Below are positions 23,904 to 33,400 of a DNA stretch of 43,709 nt, in pieces. Under the pieces are notes generated by a model. That model worked only from the letters and a program-made list of their open reading frames with translations, ran no database searches and was not told the origin of the DNA. Position 1 is the stretch's first letter. Each line of letters starts with the position of its first letter. The translations under genes were made by a program, and so were the position numbers. The stretch is from NCBI GenBank assembly GCA_002394165.1, contig DGTA01000105.1, positions 10,253 to 53,961 of the forward strand, in the 5' to 3' direction. This DNA comes from Lachnospiraceae bacterium UBA4348. Its GTDB lineage: Bacteria; Bacillota; Clostridia; Lachnospirales; Lachnospiraceae.

Positions 23904-24854
23904 TAGAAGTTTGGCATTTTCAGGCAGTGGGAATTCTTTTTCCCGGGTCTGGAAGCGGGGCGTCCGGATCAGGTCCTGATCCAGGAAATCCCGCACATAG
24001 TCCAGGAAGGCTTCTGCCAGCTCCGGGAGCGGGGCGTTTTTGGGATAGGCCAGGACATATTCCACCTTGCGCGGCGGATCGATGATCAGTTTAGTCACGG
24101 TATGGGGGTTCGGAGTGTAGGTGGACTGCGGGAAAATGCAGATACCCACGTTCTGTTCCACCAAAGCGACGGCATCCACATGGCTCGAGGTCCGGCAGAG
24201 GATGTTCGGAGTGAGGTTCTTCTGACCAAACCAGCCGCGGATCGCCTCCACGCGGGAAGGCCGCTCGGGAACGATCAGAGGCTCTTCCTTCAGATGTTTG
24301 AGCCGGATGCAGTCGCCGTCCTGCTTCGCGAGCGGATGGTCCTTCGGGATGATGGCTACCCAGGGCACCTCGGCGAGGGTGATCCCGCTTAAGTGTTCGT
24401 TATCATACGGTGCGGCGATCAGGGCAACATCGATCAGGTGATGGAAGAGGAGATCCAGGATATCGTCACTGCTGCCGTTCCGGATGCTGTAGGTGACCAG
24501 CGGAAATTCCTCATTAAATCCGGCGATGTAGCGTGCCAGCAGGAAGGGAGCACGCCCTTCCACGACACCGATCTTGAGATGGCCGCTCAGTCTGATCTCA
24601 TAATTGCCCACTTCCTCGCGGGCAGACTGGGCCAGCTCAAGGATCTGGCGCGCCCGCCGGTACAGGATCTCTCCTGTCGGCGTCAGCGTTAATCCGTTTC
24701 GATTCCGGACAAACAGCTGCGTCCCGAAGTCCTCCTCCAGCAGGTGAATCTGGCTGCTCAGCGGCGGCTGGCTCATATTCAGACGTGCGGCGGCCCGGGT
24801 GATATTCAGCTCCTCGGCAGCTGTAACAAAATAAGAAAGTGATCGAAAATCCAT
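23901..24854 (-). CDS. LysR-family transcriptional regulator
   Basis: A 317-residue LysR-type regulator. The N-terminal winged helix-turn-helix is typical: MDFRSLSYFVTAAEELNITR, AARLNMSQPPLSSQI, LEEDFGTQLFVRN and LTPTGEILYRRA. The remaining ~220 residues form the effector-binding domain. AAAGGAGC lies before the ATG. It starts 36 nt after the pyrG stop on the same strand, so it is probably the last gene of an asnB-pyrG-lysR unit. Its target and effector are not shown; the divergent glutamate-synthesis genes are the natural suspects, and GltC is a LysR precedent for gltAB control. Its stop codon lies within a 23-nt palindromic repeat. Confidence 0.93.
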   Translation of the reverse strand: MDFRSLSYFVTAAEELNITRAAARLNMSQPPLSSQIHLLEEDFGTQLFVRNRNGLTLTPTGEILYRRARQILELAQSAREEVGNYEIRLSGHLKIGVVEGRAPFLLARYIAGFNEEFPLVTYSIRNGSSDDILDLLFHHLIDVALIAAPYDNEHLSGITLAEVPWVAIIPKDHPLAKQDGDCIRLKHLKEEPLIVPERPSRVEAIRGWFGQKNLTPNILCRTSSHVDAVALVEQNVGICIFPQSTYTPNPHTVTKLIIDPPRKVEYVLAYPKNAPLPELAEAFLDYVRDFLDQDLIRTPRFQTREKEFPLPENAKLL

Positions 24855-24890
24855 AGGAAGCTCCTTTGCGCAGCCGGAGTCGGCCCTGCT

Positions 24891-26486
24891 TTAACGATTT
24901 AAAGCTGCACGGACAAGGCCTTTGAAAAGCGGGTGTGCCTCATCCGGCCGGGATTTGAATTCCGGGTGGGCCTGTGTGGCGATGAAGAAGGGATGATCTT
25001 TCAGTTCCAGCATTTCGACAATGACTCCGTTGGGGGAAGTGCCGGAAAGGACCATGCCTGCCTTTGTGAGGCTGTCCCGGTAAGCATTGTTGACTTCGTA
25101 GCGGTGGCGGTGCCGCTCGCTGATATTATGCTGTCCGTAAAGGCGAAATGCAAGAGTATCTTTTTCCAGGACGCAGGGCCAGGCTCCGAGTCGGAGCGTT
25201 CCGCCAAGGTCGGATACGCCCTCCTGGTCGGGCATCAGGTGGATGACCGGCGCGGAGGTGTCCGGGTCGAGCTCGGTGCTGTTTGCATCCTGAAGTCCCA
25301 GTACATTCCGGGCAAACTCGATGATCGCAAGCTGCATGCCCAGGCACAGTCCCAGGTAAGGGATCCTGTTTTCGCGGGCATAGCGGATGGCGGTGATCTT
25401 TCCCTCCGTACCGCGCACGCCGAAGCCGCCCGGGACGATGATCCCGTCGGCATCGCCAAGCAATGAGGGAACGGTTTCGGGAGTGACGTCCTCTGCTTCG
25501 ATCCAGCGGATATTCACATGTGCCCGGCAGGCAGCGCCGGCGTGGTTCAGGGCTTCCACGACACTCAGGTACGCGTCGTGCAGCGCCGTATATTTACCGA
25601 CGAGAGCGATCGTAACGTATGCTGTCGGGTGAAGAAGGCTGTCTGTCATCTCCTCCCAGGCGGCCAGGTCCGGCTCGGGGCAGGGCAGCTGCAGGCATTC
25701 GCAGACCGCCTGCGCCAGATTCTCCTTCTCGAGCATCAGGGGGACCTCGTAAAGAGAAGCGGCGTCCAGGTTTTCAAACACCCGGTCCGGCCGGACACTG
25801 CAAAACAGCGCGATCTTATCCCGGATCTCTTTCGCGAGCGGAAGATCGGAGCGGCAGATGATGATATCAGGCCAGATGCCCATGCTCTGCAGCTGGCGCA
25901 CGCTCATCTGCGTAGGCTTTGTTTTCAGCTCGCCGGATGCCTTGATGTAAGGGATGAGGGTGACGTGGATCATGATGACATTCTCACGTCCGACCTGGGA
26001 ACGGAACTGCCGGATGGCTTCGAGAAAAGGCTGGCTTTCGATATCCCCGACGGTGCCGCCCACTTCTATGATGGAGATGGTATCCTCATCATCGCCGGAA
26101 GCCCTGTAAAAGCGGCTCTTGATCTCATTTGTGATGTGCGGGATGACCTGGACGGTGCAGCCGCCGTAGTCGCCGCGGCGTTCGCGGTTTAAGACCGTCC
26201 AGTAGATCTTTCCGGTCGTGACATTGGCATCCTTTCCCAGATTCTCGTTGATGAAGCGCTCGTAGTGCCCAAGGTCCAGATCCGTCTCCGTGCCGTCGTC
26301 GGTGACGAACACCTCGCCGTGCTGGATGGGATTCATGGTCCCGGGATCAATGTTGATGTAGGGATCGAGCTTCTGCATGGTCACATGAAAGCCCCTGGCC
26401 TTTAAAAGCCTTCCCAGGGAGGCGGCCGTGATCCCCTTGCCCAGACCGGACACAACGCCGCCGGTCACAAAAATATATTTAACCAT
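24891..26486 (-). CDS. pyrG: CTP synthase
   Basis: A 531-residue CTP synthase, which aminates UTP to CTP with glutamine and ATP. The N-terminal synthase domain shows KYIFVTGGVVSGLGKGITAA, the QKLDPYINIDPGTMNP loop and GEVFVTDDGTETDLDLGHYE. The C-terminal glutamine amidotransferase domain has the nucleophile Cys in YLGLCLGMQ and the His/Glu pair in TQAHPEFKSRP. The length is normal. It begins 52 nt after asnB on the same strand, linking two glutamine-hydrolysing enzymes in one transcript, with a LysR gene 36 nt downstream. Confidence 0.97.
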   Translation of the reverse strand: MVKYIFVTGGVVSGLGKGITAASLGRLLKARGFHVTMQKLDPYINIDPGTMNPIQHGEVFVTDDGTETDLDLGHYERFINENLGKDANVTTGKIYWTVLNRERRGDYGGCTVQVIPHITNEIKSRFYRASGDDEDTISIIEVGGTVGDIESQPFLEAIRQFRSQVGRENVIMIHVTLIPYIKASGELKTKPTQMSVRQLQSMGIWPDIIICRSDLPLAKEIRDKIALFCSVRPDRVFENLDAASLYEVPLMLEKENLAQAVCECLQLPCPEPDLAAWEEMTDSLLHPTAYVTIALVGKYTALHDAYLSVVEALNHAGAACRAHVNIRWIEAEDVTPETVPSLLGDADGIIVPGGFGVRGTEGKITAIRYARENRIPYLGLCLGMQLAIIEFARNVLGLQDANSTELDPDTSAPVIHLMPDQEGVSDLGGTLRLGAWPCVLEKDTLAFRLYGQHNISERHRHRYEVNNAYRDSLTKAGMVLSGTSPNGVIVEMLELKDHPFFIATQAHPEFKSRPDEAHPLFKGLVRAALNR

Positions 26487-26538
26487 TTCAATTATCCCTT
26501 CTTTCAGATCAGAAAGTCATCGCAGACTGTCCTGACCG

Positions 26539-28125
26539 TCACTGTCCGCTGGCGCCGTAGTTTGAGAGCACCCTTGCGGAAGGATCTGTCACATCGCAGC
26601 CCTCCCAGTTCCTGTTCGGCATCCAGAAATCCACGACCATCCCGGATTGGCCGGGATAGTATTTTTCAAAGATCTCCCGGTACAGCAGGGATTCCTTTGT
26701 GAACGGGCGCGCGTGCGCAAAGCGGGCGGAGCGCTCTTCCAGATCCTTGTCCGAATACTTTTCTTCGGCATAGCTGATGATATCATCGCGCAGGGAGTGG
26801 CCGACGGCATCCGAAAAGGCCGCCTTCTCACGCATCAGGATACTGCGCGGGATGAAGTCATCCTTTTCGAACGCATGCCGCAGGAGATATTTGCCGATTC
26901 CGTACCGGTTGAGCTTCTTTTCCGGATCGATTCCCATTACATAGTCCACAAAGGCCAGGTCTCCGAAGGGGACCCTGGCTTCGAGAGAGTTGACGCTGAT
27001 GCAGCGGTCCGCCCGGAGCACATCGTACATGTGAATCTCCCGGATGCGCTTGCGCGCTTCCTCCTGGAAAGCGGCGGCATCCGGAGCAAAATCGGTATAT
27101 TTGTATCCGAAGAGCTCATCCGAGATCTCGCCGGTCAAAAGAACCTTGACATCCGTATTCTCACGGATCCACCGGCAGACCAGGTACATGCCCATGGAAG
27201 CGCGTATGGTGGTGATGTCATAAGTCCCCAGCGCGTGGATGACATTCTCCAGGGAGCTTAATACGTCCTCCGAAGTGATGATCACTTCATGATGATTGCT
27301 GTGAATGTAGTCCGCCACTTCCCGGGCATATTTGAGATCGATCGCATCCTTCTCCATACCGATGGCGAAGGTTTCAATGGGACGTCCCATAGCCCTGGCG
27401 GCGATTCCGCACACCAGGGAGGAATCGAGCCCGCCCGAGAGCAGGAATCCGACCGGGACATCCGCGTCCAGACGTGAGAGAACACCTTTTATCAGCAGAT
27501 CACGGATGTTCCCGCAGACCGTTTCCGTATCGTCACTTATATAGGAGGTCCGTACCGGAGCCGGATCCTTGTAGCAGGTGAAGCTCCCGTCCTTATAATA
27601 ATGGCCCGGCGGGAACGGCCGGATGGTCTTGCAGACCCCGGTCAGGTTCTTCGCCTCCGAGGCGAAGAGAATGAACCCGTCCCGGTCATAGCCGTAGTAA
27701 AGCGGCCGGATGCCGATGGGATCGCGGGCGGCGATGAAGCTGCCGGACGCGGCATCGTAGAGCACCAGCGCGAATTCGGCATTGAGCAGCGGGAACATAC
27801 CTGTCCCCAGCTTATCGTAAAGGGGAAGCAGCAGTTCACAGTCACTGTCACTTTTAAAAGAATAATTCAGGCTGACCAGGTATTCCCGGAGCGGCCGGAA
27901 ACCGTACAGCTCCCCGTTGCAGACGCAGGCGTTCCCGTTCAGGACAAAAGGCTGCATGCCCTCGGGAGCAGGTCCCATGATCGACAGACGGTTGAATCCC
28001 ATCAGGCCGTCTCTGACGGGGAGGATCCGCTGATCGTCCGGACCTCTGGAGACAGTCCTGGAAAGCAGCTGCTCAAACAGCGCCGGATCGGCATCCGGCC
28101 TGCACCAGACAAGTATGGAACACAT
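26539..28125 (-). CDS. asnB: Asparagine synthase, glutamine-hydrolysing
   Basis: A 528-residue class II amidotransferase that makes asparagine from aspartate, ATP and glutamine. The start at 28125 gives MCSILVWCR, placing the nucleophile Cys at position 2 as the family requires; AAGGAG lies 9 nt upstream. A longer frame to 28146 would hide that Cys. The glutaminase domain has MGFNRLSIMG and CVCNGELYGF, and the synthetase domain has the pyrophosphate loop LLSGGLDSSLVCG. It is a little shorter than the 554-residue E. coli AsnB. It is the first gene of a minus-strand unit with pyrG and lysR, divergent from glnN. Confidence 0.94.
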   Translation of the reverse strand: MCSILVWCRPDADPALFEQLLSRTVSRGPDDQRILPVRDGLMGFNRLSIMGPAPEGMQPFVLNGNACVCNGELYGFRPLREYLVSLNYSFKSDSDCELLLPLYDKLGTGMFPLLNAEFALVLYDAASGSFIAARDPIGIRPLYYGYDRDGFILFASEAKNLTGVCKTIRPFPPGHYYKDGSFTCYKDPAPVRTSYISDDTETVCGNIRDLLIKGVLSRLDADVPVGFLLSGGLDSSLVCGIAARAMGRPIETFAIGMEKDAIDLKYAREVADYIHSNHHEVIITSEDVLSSLENVIHALGTYDITTIRASMGMYLVCRWIRENTDVKVLLTGEISDELFGYKYTDFAPDAAAFQEEARKRIREIHMYDVLRADRCISVNSLEARVPFGDLAFVDYVMGIDPEKKLNRYGIGKYLLRHAFEKDDFIPRSILMREKAAFSDAVGHSLRDDIISYAEEKYSDKDLEERSARFAHARPFTKESLLYREIFEKYYPGQSGMVVDFWMPNRNWEGCDVTDPSARVLSNYGASGQ

Positions 28126-28144
28126 GATCTCATCTCCTTTGCAC

Positions 28145-28215
28145 AAGGTCCGGCGTTCACCCGGACCTTTTAAAAATTAATCCCAAGTATTCCATGCAGA
28201 AAAAAGAAAGTCAAG
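28145..28215 (-). promoter_or_regulatory. asnB promoter and leader hairpin
   Basis: On the minus strand TTGACT (28215-28210), an 18-nt spacer and AATACT (28191-28186) form a promoter for asnB. Between it and the ribosome site lies a perfect 9-bp hairpin, AAGGTCCGG (28145-28153 on plus) with CCGGACCTT (28161-28169) and a 7-nt loop. In the asnB transcript the hairpin sits just before AAAGGAG and could affect initiation. On the plus strand it would be followed by only four T residues. Confidence 0.6.
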
Positions 28216-28273
28216 AATCCGGAGCATATGAAATAAGTATGATCAGCCATACGAAAAACGAATGGATACGACA

Positions 28274-28303
28274 TTGACTGTGGGCATTCGAATATGGTAA
28301 AAA
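28274..28303 (+). promoter_or_regulatory. Weak candidate promoter of glnN
   Basis: TTGACT (28274-28279) followed after 18 nt by TAAAAA (28298-28303) is the best plus-strand pair before glnN. The self-complementary ATTCGAAT (28286-28293) lies in the spacer and could be a protein-binding site. No GlnR-type site was recognised. Confidence 0.35.
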
Positions 28304-28350
28304 AACTCACATGAAAAAGCTGCGGTGCAATATGAGCAGGAGGAAAAGCC

Positions 28351-30471
28351 ATGATGATGAATTTGGAAAAGAAAAAATCAGTCCCTGAAATGTACGGAAG
28401 CCTCGTATTCAATGACGCTGTCATGCGGGAGAGGCTGCCCAAGGATATCTATAAAGCGGTCCACAAGACGATCGAGAACGGAACGCACCTGGAACTGGAT
28501 GTGGCCAATACCGTGGCGACGGCCATGAAGGAATGGGCGATCGAACACGGGGCGACCCATTTTACCCACTGGTTCCAGCCGATGACGGGCCTGACTGCTG
28601 AAAAGCATGACGGTTTCCTCTCCCCGGAACCGGACGGGAGCGTCATCATGGAATTCTCCGGAAAGGAGCTGGTCCGCGGCGAGCCGGATGCCTCCAGTTT
28701 CCCGTCAGGCGGCCTGAGGGCAACCTTCGAGGCCAGGGGCTATACCGCCTGGGATCCTTCCTCTCCGGCCTTCATTAAAGACGGATCGCTGTATATTCCT
28801 ACAGCGTTCTGTTCTTACACCGGGGAGGCGCTGGATAAAAAAACGCCCCTCCTGCGTTCCATGGAAGCCCTGAGCCGCGAGGCCGTGCGCCTGCTCAGAA
28901 TGCTCGGAGATGAGGACGTGATCCGTGTGACCACCACCATCGGCTCGGAGCAGGAGTATTTCCTGATCGACAAGGACCTTTACAGGCGCCGCAAGGACCT
29001 GCTCTTTACAGGGCGGACGCTGATCGGAGCGCCAGCATCGAAGGGACAGGAGATGGAGGACCATTACTTTGGCGTGTTAAAGCCGAAGGTCTCCGCCTAC
29101 ATGCATGATCTTGAAGAGGAACTGTGGAAACTGGGAGTTCCGGCCAAGACAAAGCACAACGAAGTGGCCCCTTCCCAGCACGAACTGGCTCCGGTGTTCG
29201 AGACGGCCAATGTGGCGGTCGATCACAACCAGCTGACCATGGAGGTCATGAAAAAGGTGGCGGACCGCCACAACTATGCCTGCCTGCTTCATGAGAAACC
29301 ATTTGAGGGAATCAACGGATCAGGCAAGCACAACAACTGGTCCATGATGACCAACACCGGAATCAACCTGCTCGATCCCGGAAAACATCCTGCACAGAAT
29401 ACCCGCTTCCTGGTGTTCCTGATCGCGGTGATCACCGCCGTGGATGAATACGCTGACCTGCTGCGCCTGTCCGTGGCGACGGCCGGGAACGACCATCGGC
29501 TCGGGGCCAACGAGGCGCCGCCTGCGGTGATCTCGATGTTTGTGGGAGAGGAGCTGGCCGATGTGCTTGAGAGCATCGAAAAGAACACCAGCTACGAGGA
29601 CCACATCAAGGTCAAGATGGGAATGGGAGCACCGGTGCTGCCGCACATCACAAAAGACACCACCGACCGCAACCGCACTTCGCCGTTCGCTTTCACCGGC
29701 AACAAGTTTGAGTTCCGTATGCCGGGTTCCTCGATCTCGGTGGCGAATGCCAATATCGTCCTGAACACGGCGGTCGCCGAGGCGATCCGGCAGATCAGTG
29801 AGGCGATCAGTGATGTTCCGGCCGGGGAGGTCGACCGGGCGCTTCATGCAAAACTCAGGGAAATGCTGATCGATCACAAGAGAGTCCTGTTCAACGGAAA
29901 CGGTTATACCGACGAGTGGATCGAAGAGGCGGCCAGGAGAGGCCTTGACAACCTGAAATCTGTGCCGGACTGCATGCCCAGGTGGATCAGTGACAAGAGC
30001 ATTGATCTGTTTACCAGGCACGGAATATTCACAAAGGAAGAAATCTGGTCCCGCTATGAGATCCTGCTGGAGAACTACGTCAAGACCATTCACATTGAAT
30101 CGCTGACCATGCAGGAGATGGTGAGAAAGGATTTTATCGCCGGCCTGGTCGCCTATATGAAAGAACTGTCCTCGGAAGCCGGTGAAAAGAGGAACATCCT
30201 GCCCGGCGCGAAATGTGCCCTGGAGCAGACGACGCTTGGCACGCTTGATGAAGCGGCCGGAGAGATCCTGGAGAAACTGGACAAACTGGAGAAGGATACC
30301 GCTCAGGCAGAAGCATCGGAGGATCTGCTCGAGAGCGCTTCCCTTTACCAGAGCTGTGTCCTGGCGGATATGGAAGCGCTGCGCGCCGTTGTGGATGAAG
30401 CCGAAAAACTGATCCCGGATGAATTCCTGCCGTACCCGACCTACGGGAAGATCCTGTTCTCGCTCAGGTAA
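28351..30471 (+). CDS. glnN: Type III glutamine synthetase
   Basis: A 706-residue type III glutamine synthetase, which joins ammonia to glutamate using ATP. The size is characteristic of GSIII, against about 450 residues for GSI. The family-specific N-terminus (SVPEMYGSLVFNDAVMRERL) and THWFQPMTGLTAEKHDGF are present, as are metal and substrate motifs IGSEQEYFL, KHNEVAPSQHELAPVFE and the long NGSGKHNNWS loop. AGGAGG lies 7 nt before the ATG. It is followed 16 nt later by gltB, giving a complete GS-GOGAT ammonia assimilation operon with gltD. Confidence 0.96.
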   Translation: MMMNLEKKKSVPEMYGSLVFNDAVMRERLPKDIYKAVHKTIENGTHLELDVANTVATAMKEWAIEHGATHFTHWFQPMTGLTAEKHDGFLSPEPDGSVIMEFSGKELVRGEPDASSFPSGGLRATFEARGYTAWDPSSPAFIKDGSLYIPTAFCSYTGEALDKKTPLLRSMEALSREAVRLLRMLGDEDVIRVTTTIGSEQEYFLIDKDLYRRRKDLLFTGRTLIGAPASKGQEMEDHYFGVLKPKVSAYMHDLEEELWKLGVPAKTKHNEVAPSQHELAPVFETANVAVDHNQLTMEVMKKVADRHNYACLLHEKPFEGINGSGKHNNWSMMTNTGINLLDPGKHPAQNTRFLVFLIAVITAVDEYADLLRLSVATAGNDHRLGANEAPPAVISMFVGEELADVLESIEKNTSYEDHIKVKMGMGAPVLPHITKDTTDRNRTSPFAFTGNKFEFRMPGSSISVANANIVLNTAVAEAIRQISEAISDVPAGEVDRALHAKLREMLIDHKRVLFNGNGYTDEWIEEAARRGLDNLKSVPDCMPRWISDKSIDLFTRHGIFTKEEIWSRYEILLENYVKTIHIESLTMQEMVRKDFIAGLVAYMKELSSEAGEKRNILPGAKCALEQTTLGTLDEAAGEILEKLDKLEKDTAQAEASEDLLESASLYQSCVLADMEALRAVVDEAEKLIPDEFLPYPTYGKILFSLR

Positions 30472-30487
30472 GAAAAGAGGAAAGACC

Positions 30488-33400
30488 ATGCCAGACAACA
30501 GACGCAATACCGCCAGTATTGACATTGAAAGGGATGCCTGCGGGATCGGCGCTGTCGTGAACATAGACGGACACCGTGATCACAAGGCAGTGGACGACGC
30601 TCTCCACATCGTGGAGAAACTTGAACACCGGGCCGGAAAGGACGCGACCGGCCAGGTGGGAGACGGCGTGGGCATACTGCTGCAGGTCTCACACCGTTTC
30701 TTCCGGAAAGCGGCCGCGCAGGCGGGAATAAACATCGGTGAAGAGACGGACTACGGCATCGGCATGTTTTTCCTTCCGGCGGACAACATGAAACGGACAT
30801 TCGCGATGCGGATGATGGAAGTGATCCTGGAGAAGGAAGGACTTCCGCTGCTGGGCTGGCGCAGGGTGCCGGTCGAAGAGCAGATCCTGGGGCAGGCAGC
30901 CCTGGACTGCATGCCCTGCATCATGCAGTGCTTTGTGGGGCGGCCGGCAGGCGCTGAGAAGGGGATCGGGTTTGACCGGAGACTGTATGCGGCCCGGCGG
31001 GAATTTGAGCAGAGCTCGGAAGATACCTATATCTGTTCATTCTCCTCACGCACGATCGTCTATAAAGGAATGTTCCTTGTGGGACAGCTGCGTCGGTTCT
31101 ACCCCGATCTGCAGGACCCGGACTATGAGACGGCCATCGCCATCGTTCACTCCCGTTTTTCCACGAATACGACGCCTTCCTGGCACCGGGCGCATCCGTA
31201 CCGGATGATCGCGCACAATGGTGAGATCAATACTATCCGGGGCAACATTGACCGCATGCTGGCCAGGGAAGAGACCATGTCGTCCACACTGCTCGACAAG
31301 GACCTGGACAAGATCTACCCGGTGGTAAATGCCTCGGGGTCGGATTCGGCGATGCTCGACAACACGCTGGAATTCTTATACATGAACGGCATGGATCTTC
31401 CCCTCGCGATGATGATCACCATTCCGGAGCCCTGGAAGCACAACGATTTCATGGACCGGAAGAAAAAGGATTTCTATCATTATTACGCGACGATGATGGA
31501 ACCGTGGGACGGCCCGGCAGCGATCCTGTTCACCGATGGGGAACTGGTCGGCGCCACCCTGGACCGGAACGGGCTGAGGCCTTCCCGCTATTATGTGACG
31601 GACGAGGGACGGCTGATCCTTTCCTCCGAGGTGGGGGTGCTCGATATCGATCCGGCCCGCATCATAAAGAAAGCAAGGCTGGAGCCGGGGCGGATCCTGC
31701 TGGTGGACACGGTCCGGAAAAGGATCGTGTCCGATGAGGAATGCAAGGCGTACTATGCCTCCAGAAGTCCGTACGGAGAGTGGCTGGACGGGAATCTTCA
31801 CCACCTGGCCACGCTGACCATCCCGAACAAGAAGATCCCGGTGCATACGCAGCAGACGCGGGACAAGCTTTATAAGGCGTTCGGATACACCTATGAGGAT
31901 GTGAAGGAGCTCATCCTGCCCATGGCGAAGACCGGGATCGAGCCCACCGTCTCCATGGGGCATGATGTGCCGCTGGCCATGATGAGCGATCATCATCAGC
32001 CGCTGTTCCACTATTTCAAGCAGCTGTTTGCCCAGGTAACCAATCCGCCGATCGATTCGCTGCGCGAGAAGATCGTTACCGATACCACCGTCTACATCGG
32101 CTCGGACGGCGACCTGCTCAGGGAAAAGGCGTCCAACTGCCGGGTGCTCGAGGTGGAGAATCCCATCCTGACCGGGGTGGATCTGATCAAGATCAGGGCT
32201 CTCGATATGCCGGGCCTGAAAGCGTCAACGATCTCGCTTTTGTATTACAAGAATACCTCCCTGGAGAAAGCCCTGGACCAGCTGAACATCCTGGTCGACC
32301 GGGCTGTGAGTGAAGGGAATAACATCATCATCCTCTCCGACCGGGGAGTGGATGAAAACCATATGCCGATCCCGTCCCTGCTGGCGGTCTCCTCCGTGGA
32401 ACAGCACCTGGTGAGGACTAGGAAGAGGACGGCCGTCTCCCTCATCCTGGAGAGCGCCGAGCTGCGGGATGTCCACCAGGCAGCCGCCCTGCTCGGATTC
32501 GGCGCGCGGGCGGTGAACCCGTACCTGGCCCATGAGTGCATTGCGGAGATGATCGACCTGGGCCTTCTTGACAAGGATTACCACACCGCGATCGATGATT
32601 ATAACCGGGCTCTTCTGGGGGGCGTGGTGAAGATCGCCGCCAAGATGGGCATCAGTACCATCCAGTCGTATCAGTCGGCGAGGATCTTTGAAGCGGTCGG
32701 CCTGAGCAGGGACGTGATCGACCGGTATTTCACCGGGATCGTCAGTGAGGTGGGCGGAATCGGACTCAAAGAGATCGGGGAGGATGTGTCCATACGGCAT
32801 GATCACGCCTTTGACCCGCTGGGTCTTACCGTGGATACCACGCTCGATTCCACCAGCTTCCACTCGCTTCGCAGCGGCGCCGGGCAGGAGGACCATCTCT
32901 ACAGTCCAAGGACCATCATTCTGCTTCAGCAGGCTGTCCGCAGCGGCTGCTTTGAGAAGTTTAAAGAATACACCGCCATGGTGGACGAGGAGAACCGCCC
33001 GCATACCCTCCGGGCGCTCCTGGAGCTGGTCCCGGCCGCCGAGCCTCTGGATATCGATGAGGTGGAGAGCGCCGAAAGTATTGTCCGGCGCTTCCAGACC
33101 GGCGCGATGTCCTACGGATCCCTTTCAAAGGAAGCTCACGAGACGCTGGCGGCTGCCATGAACACCCTGGGCGGCCGGTCCAATACCGGAGAAGGCGGTG
33201 AGGATCCGGCCAGGTTCGGGACTATCAGAAACAGCGCCGTCAAACAGGTGGCCTCGGGCCGCTTCGGCGTGACGAGCGCGTACCTTAACTCCGCGTCGGA
33301 GATCCAGATCAAGATGGCGCAGGGCGCCAAGCCCGGAGAGGGCGGACACCTGCCCGGGAGAAAGGTCTATCCGTGGGTTGCCGCGACGCGGTTCTCCACG

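Noticed and set aside
23804..24085. Open frame beginning with repeated TEQSV-type residues
   Set aside because: It is a translation of the 15-bp tandem array and then runs antisense to the LysR gene; no ribosome site.
29320..30564. Minus-strand open frame of 414 codons opposite glnN
   Set aside because: Antisense shadow; the plus-strand glutamine synthetase is unambiguous.
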